Shown: positions 28,568 to 41,365, numbered from the stretch's first letter. The stretch is DNA of 64,000 bases from Pseudenterobacter timonensis (GCF_900021175.1 NZ_FCOP01000011.1:248001-312000); one strand, 5' to 3'. The notes: generated by a model from the sequence alone, not told the origin. Numbers and translations: made by a program.

Positions 28568-29479
28568 TCAGTGGCGAATCAGCGTGCCTCGTTCACCTGC
28601 CAGGATCGCCGGGCCGTCCGCCAGCGCGCCGATACCGGCCACGCCGTGGCAGCTCTCCACGAACTGCCGACAGGCGGCGACCTTCGGCCCCATGGAGCCG
28701 GCGTCGAACTGAAGGTTGCTGAGCTCCTGCGGTGTCACCTGGGTGAGCGGACGCTGGGTGGGTTTGCCCCAGTCCAGGTAAACCGCGTCGGCATCGGTCA
28801 GGATGAGCAGAGCGTCAGCCTCGATCTGGCGGGCCAGCAGCGCGGCGGAGAGATCTTTATCAATCACCGCTTCAATGCCGTGGTAGCCGCTGGCATTCTC
28901 CACCACCGGTACGCCGCCGCCGCCGTTACAAATCACCAGATGGTCGCGGTCGATAAGCGCGGCAATGGCGTCGCTCTCCACGATCCGTTTCGGCTGCGGG
29001 GAGGGGACCACGCGACGGAAGTAGTTGCCGTCAGCCTTGAAGATCCATCCTTTTTCCGCTTTCATCGCCTCGGCCTGCGCCTGGTCATAAACCGGGCCAA
29101 TATATTTGGTGGGATGGCTGAACGCCGGATCGGCAGGGTCCACCTCAACCTGGGTTAACAGCACGCTCACCTCGCGCTGCGGAAGATGATTTTTCAGCGA
29201 CTGCTGGAGCATGTAGCCGATCATCCCCTGGCTCTCCGCCCCGAGAATATCGAGCGGATAGGGGGTGACTTTGTCGTAGGCGCTGTTCTGCAATGCCAGC
29301 AAACCGACCTGCGGTCCGTTGCCGTGTACCAGCACCACGCGCCACTGTTCGGTCAGGCCTGCGATGGTGCGCGCGGCAATATCGATATTGTGACGCTGAA
29401 TTTCCGCTTCCAGCGGCTCGCCGCGTTTGAGCAGGGCGTTGCCGCCAAGGGCAACAACCAGAGTGGGTTTTCTTTCCAT
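28568..29479 (-). CDS. arcC: Carbamate kinase ArcC
   Basis: This 303-residue enzyme transfers phosphate from carbamoyl phosphate to ADP, giving ATP, ammonia and CO2 in the deiminase pathway. Signatures are VVALGGNALLKRGE at the N-terminus, VHGNGPQVGLLALQ, VICNGGGGVPV and LLILTDADAVYLDW, with ...GSMGPKVAACRQF near the end. The start at 29479 has AAGGAG upstream. It follows arcA by 10 bases. Confidence 0.96.
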   Translation of the reverse strand: MERKPTLVVALGGNALLKRGEPLEAEIQRHNIDIAARTIAGLTEQWRVVLVHGNGPQVGLLALQNSAYDKVTPYPLDILGAESQGMIGYMLQQSLKNHLPQREVSVLLTQVEVDPADPAFSHPTKYIGPVYDQAQAEAMKAEKGWIFKADGNYFRRVVPSPQPKRIVESDAIAALIDRDHLVICNGGGGVPVVENASGYHGIEAVIDKDLSAALLARQIEADALLILTDADAVYLDWGKPTQRPLTQVTPQELSNLQFDAGSMGPKVAACRQFVESCHGVAGIGALADGPAILAGERGTLIRH

Positions 29480-29489
29480 GATCGCTCCT

Positions 29490-30710
29490 TTAAATTCCGT
29501 CACGTTCCAGCGGGCAGCTCATGCAGCGTGCGCCGCCGCGACCACGACCCAGTTCGTCGCCAGGGATTGGCAGAACGGTAATACCCGCCTTGTCATATTT
29601 CTCGTTGGTCCAGATGTTGCGCTCGTAGCCGATGACGACCCCCGGGCGGACGGTCAGCACGTTATTGGCGTCATTCCACTGTTCGCGCTCCGCTTCGAAG
29701 GCATCGCCGCCGGTGGTGATAAGCCGTATCTGGTCGATACCCAGCGCTTTTTCGATAGCGTGCAAGAAGTTCGTTTCCTGAGTACGCTGAATACCACCGC
29801 GGCCATCCGGAGTGAGGGTCCAGCAGGGGGCTTCCTGGCGTACCACTTCCGGGTAGACGGAGAAGGTATCCAGATCGATGTGGGTCATAACGGTATCAAG
29901 GTGCATGCAGGAGCGGTGCTTCGGCAGCTCAAGGGCGATTACCCGTTCCGCCTGATGATGTTTAAAGAGGCTGTTGGCGAGAAATTCGACTCCCTGCGGG
30001 GTGGTGCGTTCAGAAAGACCGATTAATACCGCGCCGCGACCGATAACTAATACGTCGCCCCCTTCAAGGGTGGCGTGATCGTAATTTATATTCTCATCGC
30101 CATAATATTTAATGAAGTTTCCGTCAGCAAAAGCGGGATGCCAGCGATAGATAGCGCGCAGGTTATTGGTTTCGCGCTGACGTGCAGGTTTGGCCATCGG
30201 GTTAATGGAGACACCATTATAAATCCAGCAGGAGGTATCGCGGGTAAATAAATGGTTGGGCAGCGGCTTCATAATAAAATCATTCGGCGCGTGGGTGTCG
30301 ACAATCATATTTTTAATGAATGTCGGAATTTCTCCGTAGGTTAAACCGCCGCTTAAACGACGCGCCAATTCACGGTGCGGCATATCCGCCAGCCAGCCGC
30401 GCACGTCGCCTGCAAAGGTCGGCCCGAGGCGATAATCAGAAATCTGGGTATCCAGAAGCCAGGTTTTAGCTTCAGCGATATCAAGCGTTTGGGTCAGAAG
30501 ATCGGTCAGCAGCAGAACTTCCACACCCTGCCCGCGCAGTGTGTTGGCAAAAATATCATGCTCCTCGCCTGCACGCTCCACGGATAATACATCATCAAAC
30601 AGTAATTCCTGGCAGTTGGAGGGGGTGAGACGTTTTAAGCTTAAATTTGGACGATGCAGCATAACGCTGCGCAATTGACCAATTTCAGAACCAACGTAAT
30701 GCTTTTCCAT
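29490..30710 (-). CDS. arcA: Arginine deiminase ArcA
   Basis: This 406-residue enzyme converts arginine to citrulline and ammonia. Guanidino-modifying family motifs are [22 protein letters not shown] (catalytic region), [11 protein letters not shown], the catalytic His in [12 protein letters not shown] and the active-site cysteine in [17 protein letters not shown] at the C-terminus. It is the first gene of the arc operon and provides energy or acid resistance during arginine breakdown. Confidence 0.97.
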   Translation of the reverse strand: MEKHYVGSEIGQLRSVMLHRPNLSLKRLTPSNCQELLFDDVLSVERAGEEHDIFANTLRGQGVEVLLLTDLLTQTLDIAEAKTWLLDTQISDYRLGPTFAGDVRGWLADMPHRELARRLSGGLTYGEIPTFIKNMIVDTHAPNDFIMKPLPNHLFTRDTSCWIYNGVSINPMAKPARQRETNNLRAIYRWHPAFADGNFIKYYGDENINYDHATLEGGDVLVIGRGAVLIGLSERTTPQGVEFLANSLFKHHQAERVIALELPKHRSCMHLDTVMTHIDLDTFSVYPEVVRQEAPCWTLTPDGRGGIQRTQETNFLHAIEKALGIDQIRLITTGGDAFEAEREQWNDANNVLTVRPGVVIGYERNIWTNEKYDKAGITVLPIPGDELGRGRGGARCMSCPLERDGI

Positions 30711-31836
<1,126 letters not shown>

Positions 31837-31843
31837 TCGGTCC

Positions 31844-31866
31844 CCCTCTCCCCGTGCGGGAGAGGG
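31844..31866. terminator. Palindrome between convergent tabA and the fimbrial operon
   Basis: CCCTCTCCCC-GTGC-GGGAGAGGG is a perfect hairpin directly after the tabA stop. It is the hairpin core of the intergenic repeat family and may end transcription from both sides, although a T tract is missing. Confidence 0.5.
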
Positions 31867-31878
31867 CTGCCCGGCGGA

Positions 31879-32865
31879 TCAGTTATAGTCCACGATAAAT
31901 TTCACCCGGCTCTGCATTTCGCCGGGCTGCAATGCTTCTCCCGGGATGCGCACATAACGGGCGGTGATGGGGAAGGTGTAGGTCGTCTTGAGCTCGGCTC
32001 TGTTCTTTATTGACTCCAGCACGTCACCGCGTTTTAAGACTGTCGAGGAATTATCCCTGAAGATCTGAAACCCCACCCCCGTTGCGCCAGGCGATAAGGT
32101 ATTTTTCAGTATCTGTCCGCTGGTGTCCCAGTCGCCGTCTGCCACCTTAAAGCTGACCGGATTGGTTGAGACGTTATGGACGCCGTCGCAGGTGAGTTGC
32201 AGCTCGGTTTTCCCCGTCTCGGTATTTTTGCCGGTGAGCATATTGTTTATGGTGGTAGGGGGCATATTGATGGTGTACTGATGCTGGGTGAAACGGCAGG
32301 TGGTGGGTTTGTGTGTGAATGTTAAAGTTAAGTATTGTCCGTAGGAGACATCTCGATTTAGCTTCCCCGTAAATAAACAATAAAGCCATGAAAAGAAATT
32401 ATTGCCACAGGAGTTGGTTGTAAGAAAACTTATAGCGGCATCTTTGCGCTCATAACTATTGCTGGTCGTTTTATCATTAGAAGTGTTGGAATTAACATAT
32501 TCAGCCTTAAGCGTGAAAGGCCTTTGATTAAATTGTTCCTGCGTCGTAGTTTTGTTATTGCCGATAGTGACAGGAAATGCATCGTTAGTTATATTGATTT
32601 TTACAAAAATCGATTTTGATGAAGTGTTGTCTGTAAATTCAATGATGTAATCTTTAAATGGCGTGGTGAAATACATTTTGTCGCCCGACGTGTTGCAGCG
32701 AAATTCATCATTTAAATTTGTGCTGAATTGAGTTGTATAACTACCATCGGTCATATCAATATCAATATTTTGGGATGCAACTGTATTACCGCCGAGCGTA
32801 CAGCCTGCCTGCCCCGATAAAGGAAGTAATAAAAGAATTACCAGCAAAACGTGTTTCATATCCAT
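31879..32865 (-). CDS. Fimbrial tip/minor adhesin-type protein
   Basis: This 328-residue protein has a signal peptide (cleaved near SGQAGCTLGG). It is rich in Ser/Thr/Asn and contains cysteines typical of pilin-like domains (CTLGG, CRFTQHQY, LTCDG). Its C-terminus VRIPGEALQPGEMQSRVKFIVDYN resembles the donor-strand ending of pilin domains. Being last in a pilin-chaperone-usher operon, it is probably the two-domain adhesin, with a receptor domain in the first half and a pilin domain from about residue 190. The receptor is unknown. Its GC content is lower than the core. Confidence 0.75.
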   Translation of the reverse strand: MDMKHVLLVILLLLPLSGQAGCTLGGNTVASQNIDIDMTDGSYTTQFSTNLNDEFRCNTSGDKMYFTTPFKDYIIEFTDNTSSKSIFVKINITNDAFPVTIGNNKTTTQEQFNQRPFTLKAEYVNSNTSNDKTTSNSYERKDAAISFLTTNSCGNNFFSWLYCLFTGKLNRDVSYGQYLTLTFTHKPTTCRFTQHQYTINMPPTTINNMLTGKNTETGKTELQLTCDGVHNVSTNPVSFKVADGDWDTSGQILKNTLSPGATGVGFQIFRDNSSTVLKRGDVLESIKNRAELKTTYTFPITARYVRIPGEALQPGEMQSRVKFIVDYN

Positions 32866-32871
32866 CCCTTT

Positions 32872-35355
32872 CTATCGGCAAGTATAAGTTTTATTTTCAT
32901 CAATCTGCTTATCAAGCGTGATGGTGCAGAATTGCCCTTGCTGTTTATCCGTTGCGATGCGCAGCGCCGCCGGAACCTCATCAGAGCGGATAAAGATCTG
33001 GCTTCCCTGGCCGACCAGACCAATGTTGTTGCCGTTCAGATCTTCCACCTCATAACCAAAGGTTAAGGGTTCACCATCCGCACGACGCGCCTGTAGCCAG
33101 GCGAGCTTCCGCCTGTCGGTTTCAAATTCGGTCATCACCACCGCGCCGCGATAAGGCACCGTACCCTGACGGTTGCCGCGCAGCCCGACCTCGCTCTCTG
33201 ATTGAGAGAGATCCAGGGTTAAGAAATTTTCCCGGTAGGGCGTCAGGCTGTCGTAAATGGCGTAGCCCCGGGCGTCGGTACGCAGGTATTGATGGCCCTG
33301 CACCGCGGCATCTTCCAGCCCGGGGGCTTTAATAATCGCCAGCGTATCGGAAAGCCGGTTAGTGAGGGCGATGCCATCAGACCAGGCCACCACGCCGCCC
33401 TGAATATTGGCGCTGGCCTGCTGGTATTTATTCGACTGGCTGTAGCTGCCGTTCAGGGTGGCGAGCGGAGCCAGCCACGTCAGGCCGCCGCCTGCGGTGG
33501 TTTCCCTGTTCTGCTGGCTGTGGCTCAGGTTGGCATTGAAGTTATACTGGTCGCGACTGCCGAAGGTCCCCGTCAGGCTGGTATTATTCGACTCATATCC
33601 CCCCTCATCAAAGGTCGTGGAGTTGGAGAGGTGCATATCCCGGCGGGCGATATCGCTGTTATCGCGCCACGATAACGGCACCGAGAAATAGAGGTTAAAA
33701 CGCTTATCTTCCTGGTTATCGCTGTCGTAGGTCTGGCTGGCCGACAGGGTATAGCTTACGCGACCGAGCGTATTGCTGTAGCTTACCTGGTAATCCTTGC
33801 CGGTACCGCTCCGCCCCCAGTAATCACGCCATAGCCCGCTGATGGCCAGCTGACCCCACCCCTCCGGCAGCGCCTGGTTAACGTTGAGGGTAAAACTGTT
33901 TTTACGTCCAAAGTCGTCCCGATAGTAATCCGCGATATCATAGATATCGTCGTCATGATGGTACTCATTTTTATTGTTGGCCCAGACGTAGTCGTTAAAG
34001 GTGCGGTAATTTCGTGAGGAGTAACGATAGGCTGCCAGCGAGAAATGGGTTGAGGAGTGGGGGAAATATTTGTTCCAGGCCACCTGATAGCTTTCCCCCT
34101 CAAAGAGATCCCCGTTATCCTGTTTGCTGCGCGACCGGGTGCCGTCGATGGATACCGCGCCGATGATAGTGTTCCAGGCCGAGCCCAGCGTCCAGGCGTG
34201 ATAATCATCGGCAAGCATGGCGCCGCCATAGAGGCTGAACAGATTATTGACCCCTACCTGCAGCGTGGACTGCAAAAAATCCGCCTGCGCCGACGCCCCT
34301 TCGATATCGCTGCGCCCGGCAGAGAAATCATATTTCACTACCCCCGGCTGCAGCATGTTCGGCACCGTTGAATAGGGCACGACGTAACGCGATACCGAAC
34401 CGTCCGCCTCTTTAATGCTGACATCCAGATCGGCGCCACCGCCTGCCAGCTGCAGATCTTCTATTTCAAACGGGCCGGGCGGCACCTCCTTTTGATAAAC
34501 CACAAAGCCGTTTTGCTCCACCGTGACCAGCGCGTTACTCTGAGCGATGCCGCGCACTACCGGGGCGAAGTTTTGCCTGGAGTGTGGCAGCATCTGCATA
34601 TCGCGCGCGAGCCGCACGCCACGAAAGCGCACTGAATCAAAAATATCCGAACCGGTGTATATATCCCCTGCCTGCAGGTTGCCCAGAATCTCCGGGATCC
34701 CCCGCTCCAGATAGAGGGTATTGCTTTTCCACTTTCCGCTTTCGTCTTCACTTTTCGTAAAGTTGAGGCTGGAGTGAAGCTGCCAGCCCAGCAGATTCAG
34801 ACCGCTGATAAAGCTGGCATAGCTGCTTTTATCCTCTCCACCCTCTTTATAATGGCTGTAATACTGGCTGGCGTAGTAAGAGCTGTAAAACGCGTTAATC
34901 CCCCGATCCCAGGTTTCGGGGGGCATATACCCTTTTTCATACTCCACAACATAGATCTGGGGAACGCTCAGGTTAAGAATAAACTGACCGGTATCAAAGG
35001 CGACGCTGCCGCCCTGCACGACGGTATTAAGCGGGACGCACTCAACGGATTTATCCAGACTGAGTTTATCGAGCTTTATGCCGATATTTTCAATTTGCTC
35101 GCGGGTTAAACAGGTCTGGTCAATATCCTCGGGCACGGTAATGTTATAGTGACCACGCCACTCGTTATTTAAATAAACGTCCATCTCGTAATCGCCAGGC
35201 ATGGGCTTGTCGCTGTCGATCTGATAGTCGGAAATTTTTTCTCCCTTTAACCCTCCGACCATAAAATGTGTATCAAACGATTCAACGTCAGCCCATGCCC
35301 GAACGGGGCCCAGCAATGCAAACAGAGCAAGGGTGATGGCGTTTATTTTTAACAT
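32872..35355 (-). CDS. Outer-membrane fimbrial usher
   Basis: This 827-residue protein has a signal peptide ending AWADVESF, an N-terminal chaperone-binding domain (DTHFMVGGLKG, NVYLNNEWRG-type segment), a 24-strand barrel with a plug, and C-terminal domains ending in FCTITLDKQIDENKTYTCR with the usual cysteine pair. The sequence GPFEIEDLQLAGGGADLDVSIKEADGS is a strong usher signature. It assembles and secretes fimbrial subunits delivered by the chaperone. It lies between chaperone and adhesin with short gaps (14 and 6 bases). Confidence 0.95.
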   Translation of the reverse strand: MLKINAITLALFALLGPVRAWADVESFDTHFMVGGLKGEKISDYQIDSDKPMPGDYEMDVYLNNEWRGHYNITVPEDIDQTCLTREQIENIGIKLDKLSLDKSVECVPLNTVVQGGSVAFDTGQFILNLSVPQIYVVEYEKGYMPPETWDRGINAFYSSYYASQYYSHYKEGGEDKSSYASFISGLNLLGWQLHSSLNFTKSEDESGKWKSNTLYLERGIPEILGNLQAGDIYTGSDIFDSVRFRGVRLARDMQMLPHSRQNFAPVVRGIAQSNALVTVEQNGFVVYQKEVPPGPFEIEDLQLAGGGADLDVSIKEADGSVSRYVVPYSTVPNMLQPGVVKYDFSAGRSDIEGASAQADFLQSTLQVGVNNLFSLYGGAMLADDYHAWTLGSAWNTIIGAVSIDGTRSRSKQDNGDLFEGESYQVAWNKYFPHSSTHFSLAAYRYSSRNYRTFNDYVWANNKNEYHHDDDIYDIADYYRDDFGRKNSFTLNVNQALPEGWGQLAISGLWRDYWGRSGTGKDYQVSYSNTLGRVSYTLSASQTYDSDNQEDKRFNLYFSVPLSWRDNSDIARRDMHLSNSTTFDEGGYESNNTSLTGTFGSRDQYNFNANLSHSQQNRETTAGGGLTWLAPLATLNGSYSQSNKYQQASANIQGGVVAWSDGIALTNRLSDTLAIIKAPGLEDAAVQGHQYLRTDARGYAIYDSLTPYRENFLTLDLSQSESEVGLRGNRQGTVPYRGAVVMTEFETDRRKLAWLQARRADGEPLTFGYEVEDLNGNNIGLVGQGSQIFIRSDEVPAALRIATDKQQGQFCTITLDKQIDENKTYTCR

Positions 35356-35369
35356 AATCTATCCTTAGA

Positions 35370-36047
35370 TTATTGTGTTTTTATTTTCTCGCTCAGGTAG
35401 TTTCCATGATCGTCAATCAGCGTAACGGTATAGCTCTGGGCAGTGGTGGCAACGGGTACCGTTATATCTGACCAGGGCGCCAGCAGGCAGGTCGATTTAT
35501 TCACTTTGTTTTTAACAGCGATAGTCGGAATAGTTATCCAGTTCGCTGAGTTGTTTTTTATATTGACGGCGCCGCCAGCATTTCTGATATTCAGGCGAGA
35601 AAAACTTTCTTTATTGACGGCGGTGATCCCCTGCGGGCGGTAGATAAATTTAATACGGTTCTGCAGGGCGAATTTAAGCACGTTTTTATCGGCCATAGCC
35701 GGATTATTAGGCGGAATATCGAGCACGTTAAGGTAAAACAGGCTCTCCTTATCTTTGGGAAGGTGGTTAGTGAGCTGTTTGATTTTCAACTGCTGGCCGG
35801 AGCCGGGGGCCACGCGGGTGACGGGGGGCGTCAGCATAAAAGGCACGCGGATTTTTTCCGGCGGCTGGCTGGTATCCCCGTCGTCAATCCAGGACTGGAC
35901 CAGGGAACTTTGCTTGTCATCGTTCATCAGCTGAACGGTAATCTCTTTTCGCTGCGCAGGATAAATAACGCGGGTGCCGTAAATATAGATGCCACTCCAT
36001 GAGGGGGCCGCTGCGCATGCCAGTAATAGCAAAATAAGCTTTTTCAT
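35370..36047 (-). CDS. Periplasmic fimbrial chaperone
   Basis: This 225-residue PapD-like chaperone has a signal peptide (MKKLILLLLACAAAPSWSG). The G1-strand/hinge motif LFYLNVLDIPP is present, as are the pocket arginine region GTRVIYPAQRKEITV and the lysine in NRIKFIYRP. It binds nascent subunits in the periplasm by donor-strand complementation. It follows the interrupted pilin gene in the operon. Confidence 0.93.
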   Translation of the reverse strand: MKKLILLLLACAAAPSWSGIYIYGTRVIYPAQRKEITVQLMNDDKQSSLVQSWIDDGDTSQPPEKIRVPFMLTPPVTRVAPGSGQQLKIKQLTNHLPKDKESLFYLNVLDIPPNNPAMADKNVLKFALQNRIKFIYRPQGITAVNKESFSRLNIRNAGGAVNIKNNSANWITIPTIAVKNKVNKSTCLLAPWSDITVPVATTAQSYTVTLIDDHGNYLSEKIKTQ

Positions 36048-36068
36048 AATGCGCTGTCCTTAAAGCAG

Positions 36069-36096
36069 AAAAAAAGGCGGCTCGTCTCCTGCCGCC
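36069..36096 (-). terminator. Attenuating terminator after the pilin gene
   Basis: On the minus strand GGCGGC (36096-36091) pairs with GCCGCC (36081-36076) across a 9-base loop and is followed by a run of Ts. It lies between the pilin stop codon and the chaperone start. Such terminators commonly set pilin expression above that of the assembly genes. Confidence 0.8.
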
Positions 36097-36232
36097 AAAG
36101 GAGAAATTAGTCAGAAACAACGGTTAAGGTTAGAGAGGACGCGACTTTACCTGGTGTAACGGTGCCCGTTGTACGTGCATATTTCGCTGAAAAATTAAGC
36201 AGGTAATTTCCATCGGAATCGACTTTTTCTAA

Positions 36233-37428
<1,196 letters not shown>

Positions 37429-37849
37429 CTAAAGGAATTCTATCGCTGACGCTGGGTTTGATGTCAGCAGAGTTAACGGTAACAGAAAATCCAACTCCCT
37501 CAGCGTCAGCAGTGTTAATTGTAATGTCTTTGCCATCAAGAAATTGTGTTTTTGAGACGGTAAGATAAGGCACGTGCCCCTCGGGAAGATTTGCACAGTT
37601 TATTTTCAATGGCATTACAGTTTGGTTTTCATAACCTTCGTAAGACTGCCATTCTTGTGTTGCAATTATTGAAGCAGAGCTGACAGGGTTCATTTGAATT
37701 ATGGCTTCATTGTTATCAATAAATTTACAGGTAGAACCGACAACTTCGCCATTAATGATTAGTTTGCCACTTTCATAGTCATCAGCAAAAGCCCCCGCAC
37801 TAACAAAAAGAGCAGAGAGTACAGCAGCGGTAACCAGTGAACGCTTCAT

Positions 37850-38189
37850 AGTATCTTCCTTAATAGGGTTATTTCTCATTGTTAAGAGACGTGAGCTCCT
37901 GATTAAGGATTTTCACATGAAAGCTCGTTATCGCAATGTGAATGCAATGTTTTTTTGATTAAAAACAAATTATTTGATGCAATATAGTTGCAACAAATAT
38001 CTATCATGAATATATTCGTAAGGATAATAAATTGCGGTGAATTATCTTTTAAGCATTCATTGCAATGATGATATAGCCGCTTAATTAAGCGCTGAGCCGG
38101 GCAATACGTATGGTTCAGGAGAGATCGGCAGAGGGAAAACGTCTGGCGGACAAGTTCCCTCTCCGCCAAATGGAGAGGGAGCAGGGCGA
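37850..38189 (-). promoter_or_regulatory. AT-rich upstream region of the fimbrial operon
   Basis: About 340 bases separate argI from the pilin gene (both on the minus strand). The pilin gene has AAGGAAG 7 bases before its ATG. The stretch is AT-rich and has no gene-like ORF. A palindrome CCCTCTCC...GGAGAGGG near 38157-38179 follows the argI stop and may act as its transcript end. I found no inverted-repeat pair suggesting an invertible fim switch. Confidence 0.4.
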
Positions 38190-39194
38190 TTACTCTCCGA
38201 GCGTCGCCACCATAACGGCCTTGATGGTGTGCATCCGGTTCTCCGCCTGATCAAAGACGATGCTGGCGGCGGACTCAAACACCTCATCCGTCACCTCCAT
38301 ACCGCCGTGCAGATTAAACTCTTTCGCCATCTGCTGGCCGAGCGTGGTCTGGTCGTCGTGGAAGGCGGGCAGGCAGTGGAGGAACTTCACGTCAGGGTTG
38401 CCGGTCAGCGCCAACATTTCGCTGTTCACCTGATAACCGCGAAGCAGCGCGATACGCTCCGCCCACTTCTCCTTTGGCTCACCCATCGACACCCATACGT
38501 CGGTGTAGATAAAGTCCGCGCCTTTTACCCCGGCGGCGACATCTTCCGTCAGGGTAATTTTGCCGCCGTTTTGCTGCGCCAGCGCGCTGCATTCCGCCAC
38601 CAGGCTGGCATCCGGCCAGCACGCTTGCGGCGCGACGAGACGCAGATCCAGCCCCATCAGCGCTGCCGCCTCCAGCATGGAGTTGCCCATGTTGTTACGC
38701 GCGTCGCCCGCGTAGACCAGCGTCATCTCGTGGAAGGCTTTGCCCGGCAGATGTTCCTGCATGGTCAGCAGATCCGCCAGCAGCTGGGTGGGATGGAACT
38801 CGTTGGTCAGCCCGTTCCAGACCGGCACGCCCGCATACTCGGCCAGGGTTTCGACCACCTCCTGACCGTGACCGCGGTACTGAATACCGTCATACATCCG
38901 CCCGAGCACGCGGGCAGTATCCTTAATTGACTCTTTATGCCCAATCTGGCTGCCGCTCGGCCCGAGATAAGTGACGCGAGCGCCCTGGTCATAAGCGGCA
39001 ACTTCGAAAGAGCATCGAGTACGGGTGGAGTCTTTTTCGAAGATGAGCGCGATATTTTTGCCAGTAAGCTTCTGGACTTCCTTGCCTTTTTTCTTGTCAT
39101 CCTTGAGCTGAGCGGCCAGCGCCAGCAGGGAGGCGATTTGTGCCGGGGTAAAATCGAGCAGTTTTAAAAAGTGCTTTTTAAACAATTCTGACAT
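38190..39194 (-). CDS. argI: Anabolic ornithine carbamoyltransferase ArgI
   Basis: This 334-residue enzyme makes citrulline from ornithine and carbamoyl phosphate in arginine biosynthesis. The carbamoyl-phosphate loop is [13 protein letters not shown], with [13 protein letters not shown] and [14 protein letters not shown] further on. It aligns with E. coli ArgI over its whole length. A tandem ARG box just upstream shows repression by ArgR. Order argI-rraB-miaE matches E. coli/Salmonella. Confidence 0.97.
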   Translation of the reverse strand: MSELFKKHFLKLLDFTPAQIASLLALAAQLKDDKKKGKEVQKLTGKNIALIFEKDSTRTRCSFEVAAYDQGARVTYLGPSGSQIGHKESIKDTARVLGRMYDGIQYRGHGQEVVETLAEYAGVPVWNGLTNEFHPTQLLADLLTMQEHLPGKAFHEMTLVYAGDARNNMGNSMLEAAALMGLDLRLVAPQACWPDASLVAECSALAQQNGGKITLTEDVAAGVKGADFIYTDVWVSMGEPKEKWAERIALLRGYQVNSEMLALTGNPDVKFLHCLPAFHDDQTTLGQQMAKEFNLHGGMEVTDEVFESAASIVFDQAENRMHTIKAVMVATLGE

Positions 39195-39221
39195 GCTTTC
39201 CTCACATGGCTACTGCCAGTT

Positions 39222-39260
39222 TTTGAATTAAAATTCACTTTATCTGTGTAATTATTCATT
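39222..39260 (-). promoter_or_regulatory. Tandem ARG boxes of argI
   Basis: TGAAT-TAAA-ATTCA at 39224-39237 is a perfect ARG palindrome core. A second, TGTGT-AATT-ATTCA at 39245-39258, has two mismatches. As 18-base boxes (39222-39239 and 39243-39260) they are separated by exactly 3 bases, the ArgR hexamer arrangement. Confidence 0.92.
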
Positions 39261-39358
39261 TGCAACCCCAGGGAATAAATCTTTATCACATTAAGTGGAG
39301 GCAAACACATCCGTATGTGAAAATAGAAGTATCTGCCGAACTTAAAGAGGAACGAGCC

Positions 39359-39781
39359 ATGGCAAACCCGGAACACCTGGAAGAGCAGCGCGAAGAGACG
39401 CGTCTGATTATTGAAGAATTACTGGAAGACGGCAGCGATCCGGATGCGCTGTATACCATCGAGCACCATTTCTCTGCGGATGACTTCGACGCGCTGGAGA
39501 AACTGGCGGTAGAGGCGTTCAAGCTGGGCTATGAAGTGACCGAGCCGGAAGAGCTGGAAGTGGAAGAGGGCGATACCGTCATCTGCTGCGATATTCTGAG
39601 CGAAGGCGCGCTGAAAGCGGAACTTATCGACGCCCAGGTGGAACAGCTAATGAACCTGGCCGAGAAGTTTGAGGTGGAGTACGACGGCTGGGGCACCTAC
39701 TTCGAAGACCCGAACGGTGAAGAGGGCGACGAAGACGACGAAGACTATATCGACGAAGAAGACGACGGCGTACGTCACTAA
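39359..39781 (+). CDS. rraB: RNase E activity regulator RraB
   Basis: This 140-residue acidic protein binds the C-terminal scaffold of RNase E and changes degradosome activity. The N-terminus [20 protein letters not shown] and the very acidic tail ([17 protein letters not shown]) are typical. The start at 39359 was chosen because AGAGGAACGAGCC precedes it and E. coli RraB starts there; the open frame reaches 33 codons further back into the argI promoter. Confidence 0.96.
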   Translation: MANPEHLEEQREETRLIIEELLEDGSDPDALYTIEHHFSADDFDALEKLAVEAFKLGYEVTEPEELEVEEGDTVICCDILSEGALKAELIDAQVEQLMNLAEKFEVEYDGWGTYFEDPNGEEGDEDDEDYIDEEDDGVRH

Positions 39782-39827
39782 GCGTTTCTGGCGGTGGCGC
39801 AGGCCACCGCTTCTTTAAGGCATCACT

Positions 39828-40586
39828 ATGGATTACCCGCAGATACTCGCCCCCGTTCTCAACTTCCTCCAGTGCCCGACCCCGCAAGCGTGGATTGATA
39901 AAGCCCGCGATCCGGCCAACCTGCCGCTGCTGCTGACCGACCATATGGTCTGCGAGCTGAAAGCCGCGCAGACCGCGCTCCTGCTGGTGCGTAAATATGT
40001 CGCTGACCAGAGCGGCGCCGACGCGCTGCTCGACTGGCTTAAGCCCTATGAAGCATTCACCTTCCGCGAGGGGCCGGAACCCGATTTTGTCGCCCTGCAC
40101 CGGCAGATTGGTAAAAGCGTCATGCCCAAAACCGTCGATCCCTGGGGGCAGGCGCTTATCGACAGCATGGTGCTGCTGATCAAAGAGGAGCTGCACCACT
40201 TCTGGCAGGTGCGCGAGGCGATGCTCGCCCGCCACATTCCGTACGTTAAAATCACCGCCAGCCGCTACGCCAAGGGGATGCTGAAGGAAGTGCGCACCCA
40301 CGAACCGCTGACGCTGATCGACAAACTCATCTGCGGCGCCTACATCGAAGCCCGCTCCTGCGAACGCTTCGCCGCGCTGGCACCCTTCCTCGACGAGGAT
40401 TTGCAGAAGTTCTATCTGTCGCTGCTGCGTTCGGAGGCGCGCCACTATCAGGACTATCTGACGCTCGCGCAGCAGGTGAGCGAGGAGGATATCTCCCCCA
40501 GAATTAAGCATTTTGGTGAAATTGAGGCCACACTTATTGCGACACCGGACGAAGAGTATCGCTTTCACAGCGGCGTACCGGTCTAA
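39828..40586 (+). CDS. miaE: tRNA-(ms[2]io[6]A)-hydroxylase MiaE
   Basis: This 252-residue non-haem di-iron monooxygenase hydroxylates the isopentenyl group of ms2i6A37 in tRNAs reading UNN codons. Iron ligands are in the helices containing CELKAAQ, EELHHFWQV (ExxH), GAYIEARSCER and SEARHYQDY (ExxH). The gene is present in Salmonella and relatives and lacking in E. coli K-12. It follows rraB by 46 bases. Confidence 0.96.
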   Translation: MDYPQILAPVLNFLQCPTPQAWIDKARDPANLPLLLTDHMVCELKAAQTALLLVRKYVADQSGADALLDWLKPYEAFTFREGPEPDFVALHRQIGKSVMPKTVDPWGQALIDSMVLLIKEELHHFWQVREAMLARHIPYVKITASRYAKGMLKEVRTHEPLTLIDKLICGAYIEARSCERFAALAPFLDEDLQKFYLSLLRSEARHYQDYLTLAQQVSEEDISPRIKHFGEIEATLIATPDEEYRFHSGVPV

Positions 40587-40605
40587 ATCGACAATAAGGA
40601 TATCT

Positions 40606-41322
40606 ATGAACAAGCGGATGCGTATCGGCGCTGTCGTGGTAATCGCGGTGGCCGTAATCAGTGTAATTTATTTCAGTCAACAACCGAGCCGCGACAGCCA
40701 GCCTGACGCGGCGTTCAACGACATGCCGGCCTGGCAGGTGATCAAGGAGCAGGATCCCGCTTTCCATAAGCGGATACAGGATCAGATGGTGGTCATGCAG
40801 AAAGAGGGTAAAACCGAGCAGCAGATCATCGACGCCGTGCAGCCGCAGATCCTGAAGCTTCAGGTCGGGAAGCTGCAGCACGCCCCGGACGAGAACGTGG
40901 TGGAGTATATGCGTCTCAATATGGAACAGACCGCCGCCATGCAGAAGGTGAGCGACGACGACTGTTTCCGCTTCCTCTACCCGGCGGTGAAGGGCGGGGT
41001 AAACCCGATGCGCGTGCTGGATAAATCGTTAATGGACCGCCGTATGCAGGCGGATGTGGAGATGATGCGCGCCGCCGCCGGCCCGGACAGGCACACCGTG
41101 ACCCAGCAGGAGCGTGATACCGCGCGGGCGGACGTCGCGCCGATTATGCAGAAGCTGGCGAAGAAATATGGCGACGATTTTCAGCTCTTGCAGAACCCGC
41201 GTAAGGGCGTCGGCAAAGAGAAGCTCTCCTGCGATCTGGTGCAGGATCTGTGGGGTAATGTCCTCGATCTGCCAGAGGAGAGAGCGGCTGGCGTCATTCG
41301 TTTAGCCGTATCGGAGATGTAA
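40606..41322 (+). CDS. Membrane-anchored periplasmic protein of unknown function
   Basis: This 238-residue protein has a single N-terminal membrane segment (RIGAVVVIAVAVISVIYF, residues 6-23) followed by a hydrophilic, helix-rich domain with many Gln/Met residues and two cysteines (DDDCFRF, LSCDLVQDL). The start at 40606 has AAGGA upstream; the open frame before it overlaps miaE. I know it only as an uncharacterised gene between miaE and leuX in Salmonella-like genomes. No catalytic motif is visible. Confidence 0.7.
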   Translation: MNKRMRIGAVVVIAVAVISVIYFSQQPSRDSQPDAAFNDMPAWQVIKEQDPAFHKRIQDQMVVMQKEGKTEQQIIDAVQPQILKLQVGKLQHAPDENVVEYMRLNMEQTAAMQKVSDDDCFRFLYPAVKGGVNPMRVLDKSLMDRRMQADVEMMRAAAGPDRHTVTQQERDTARADVAPIMQKLAKKYGDDFQLLQNPRKGVGKEKLSCDLVQDLWGNVLDLPEERAAGVIRLAVSEM

Positions 41323-41365
41323 GCTGTTTTTTTCAGCACTTAGCGTAACTTGCGCGCGCTGCCGC

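Noticed and set aside
37850..38189. Possible invertible promoter of the fimbrial operon
   Set aside because: I looked for an inverted-repeat pair of the fimS type and found none; the nearby small recombinase at 43989 belongs to the leuX element.
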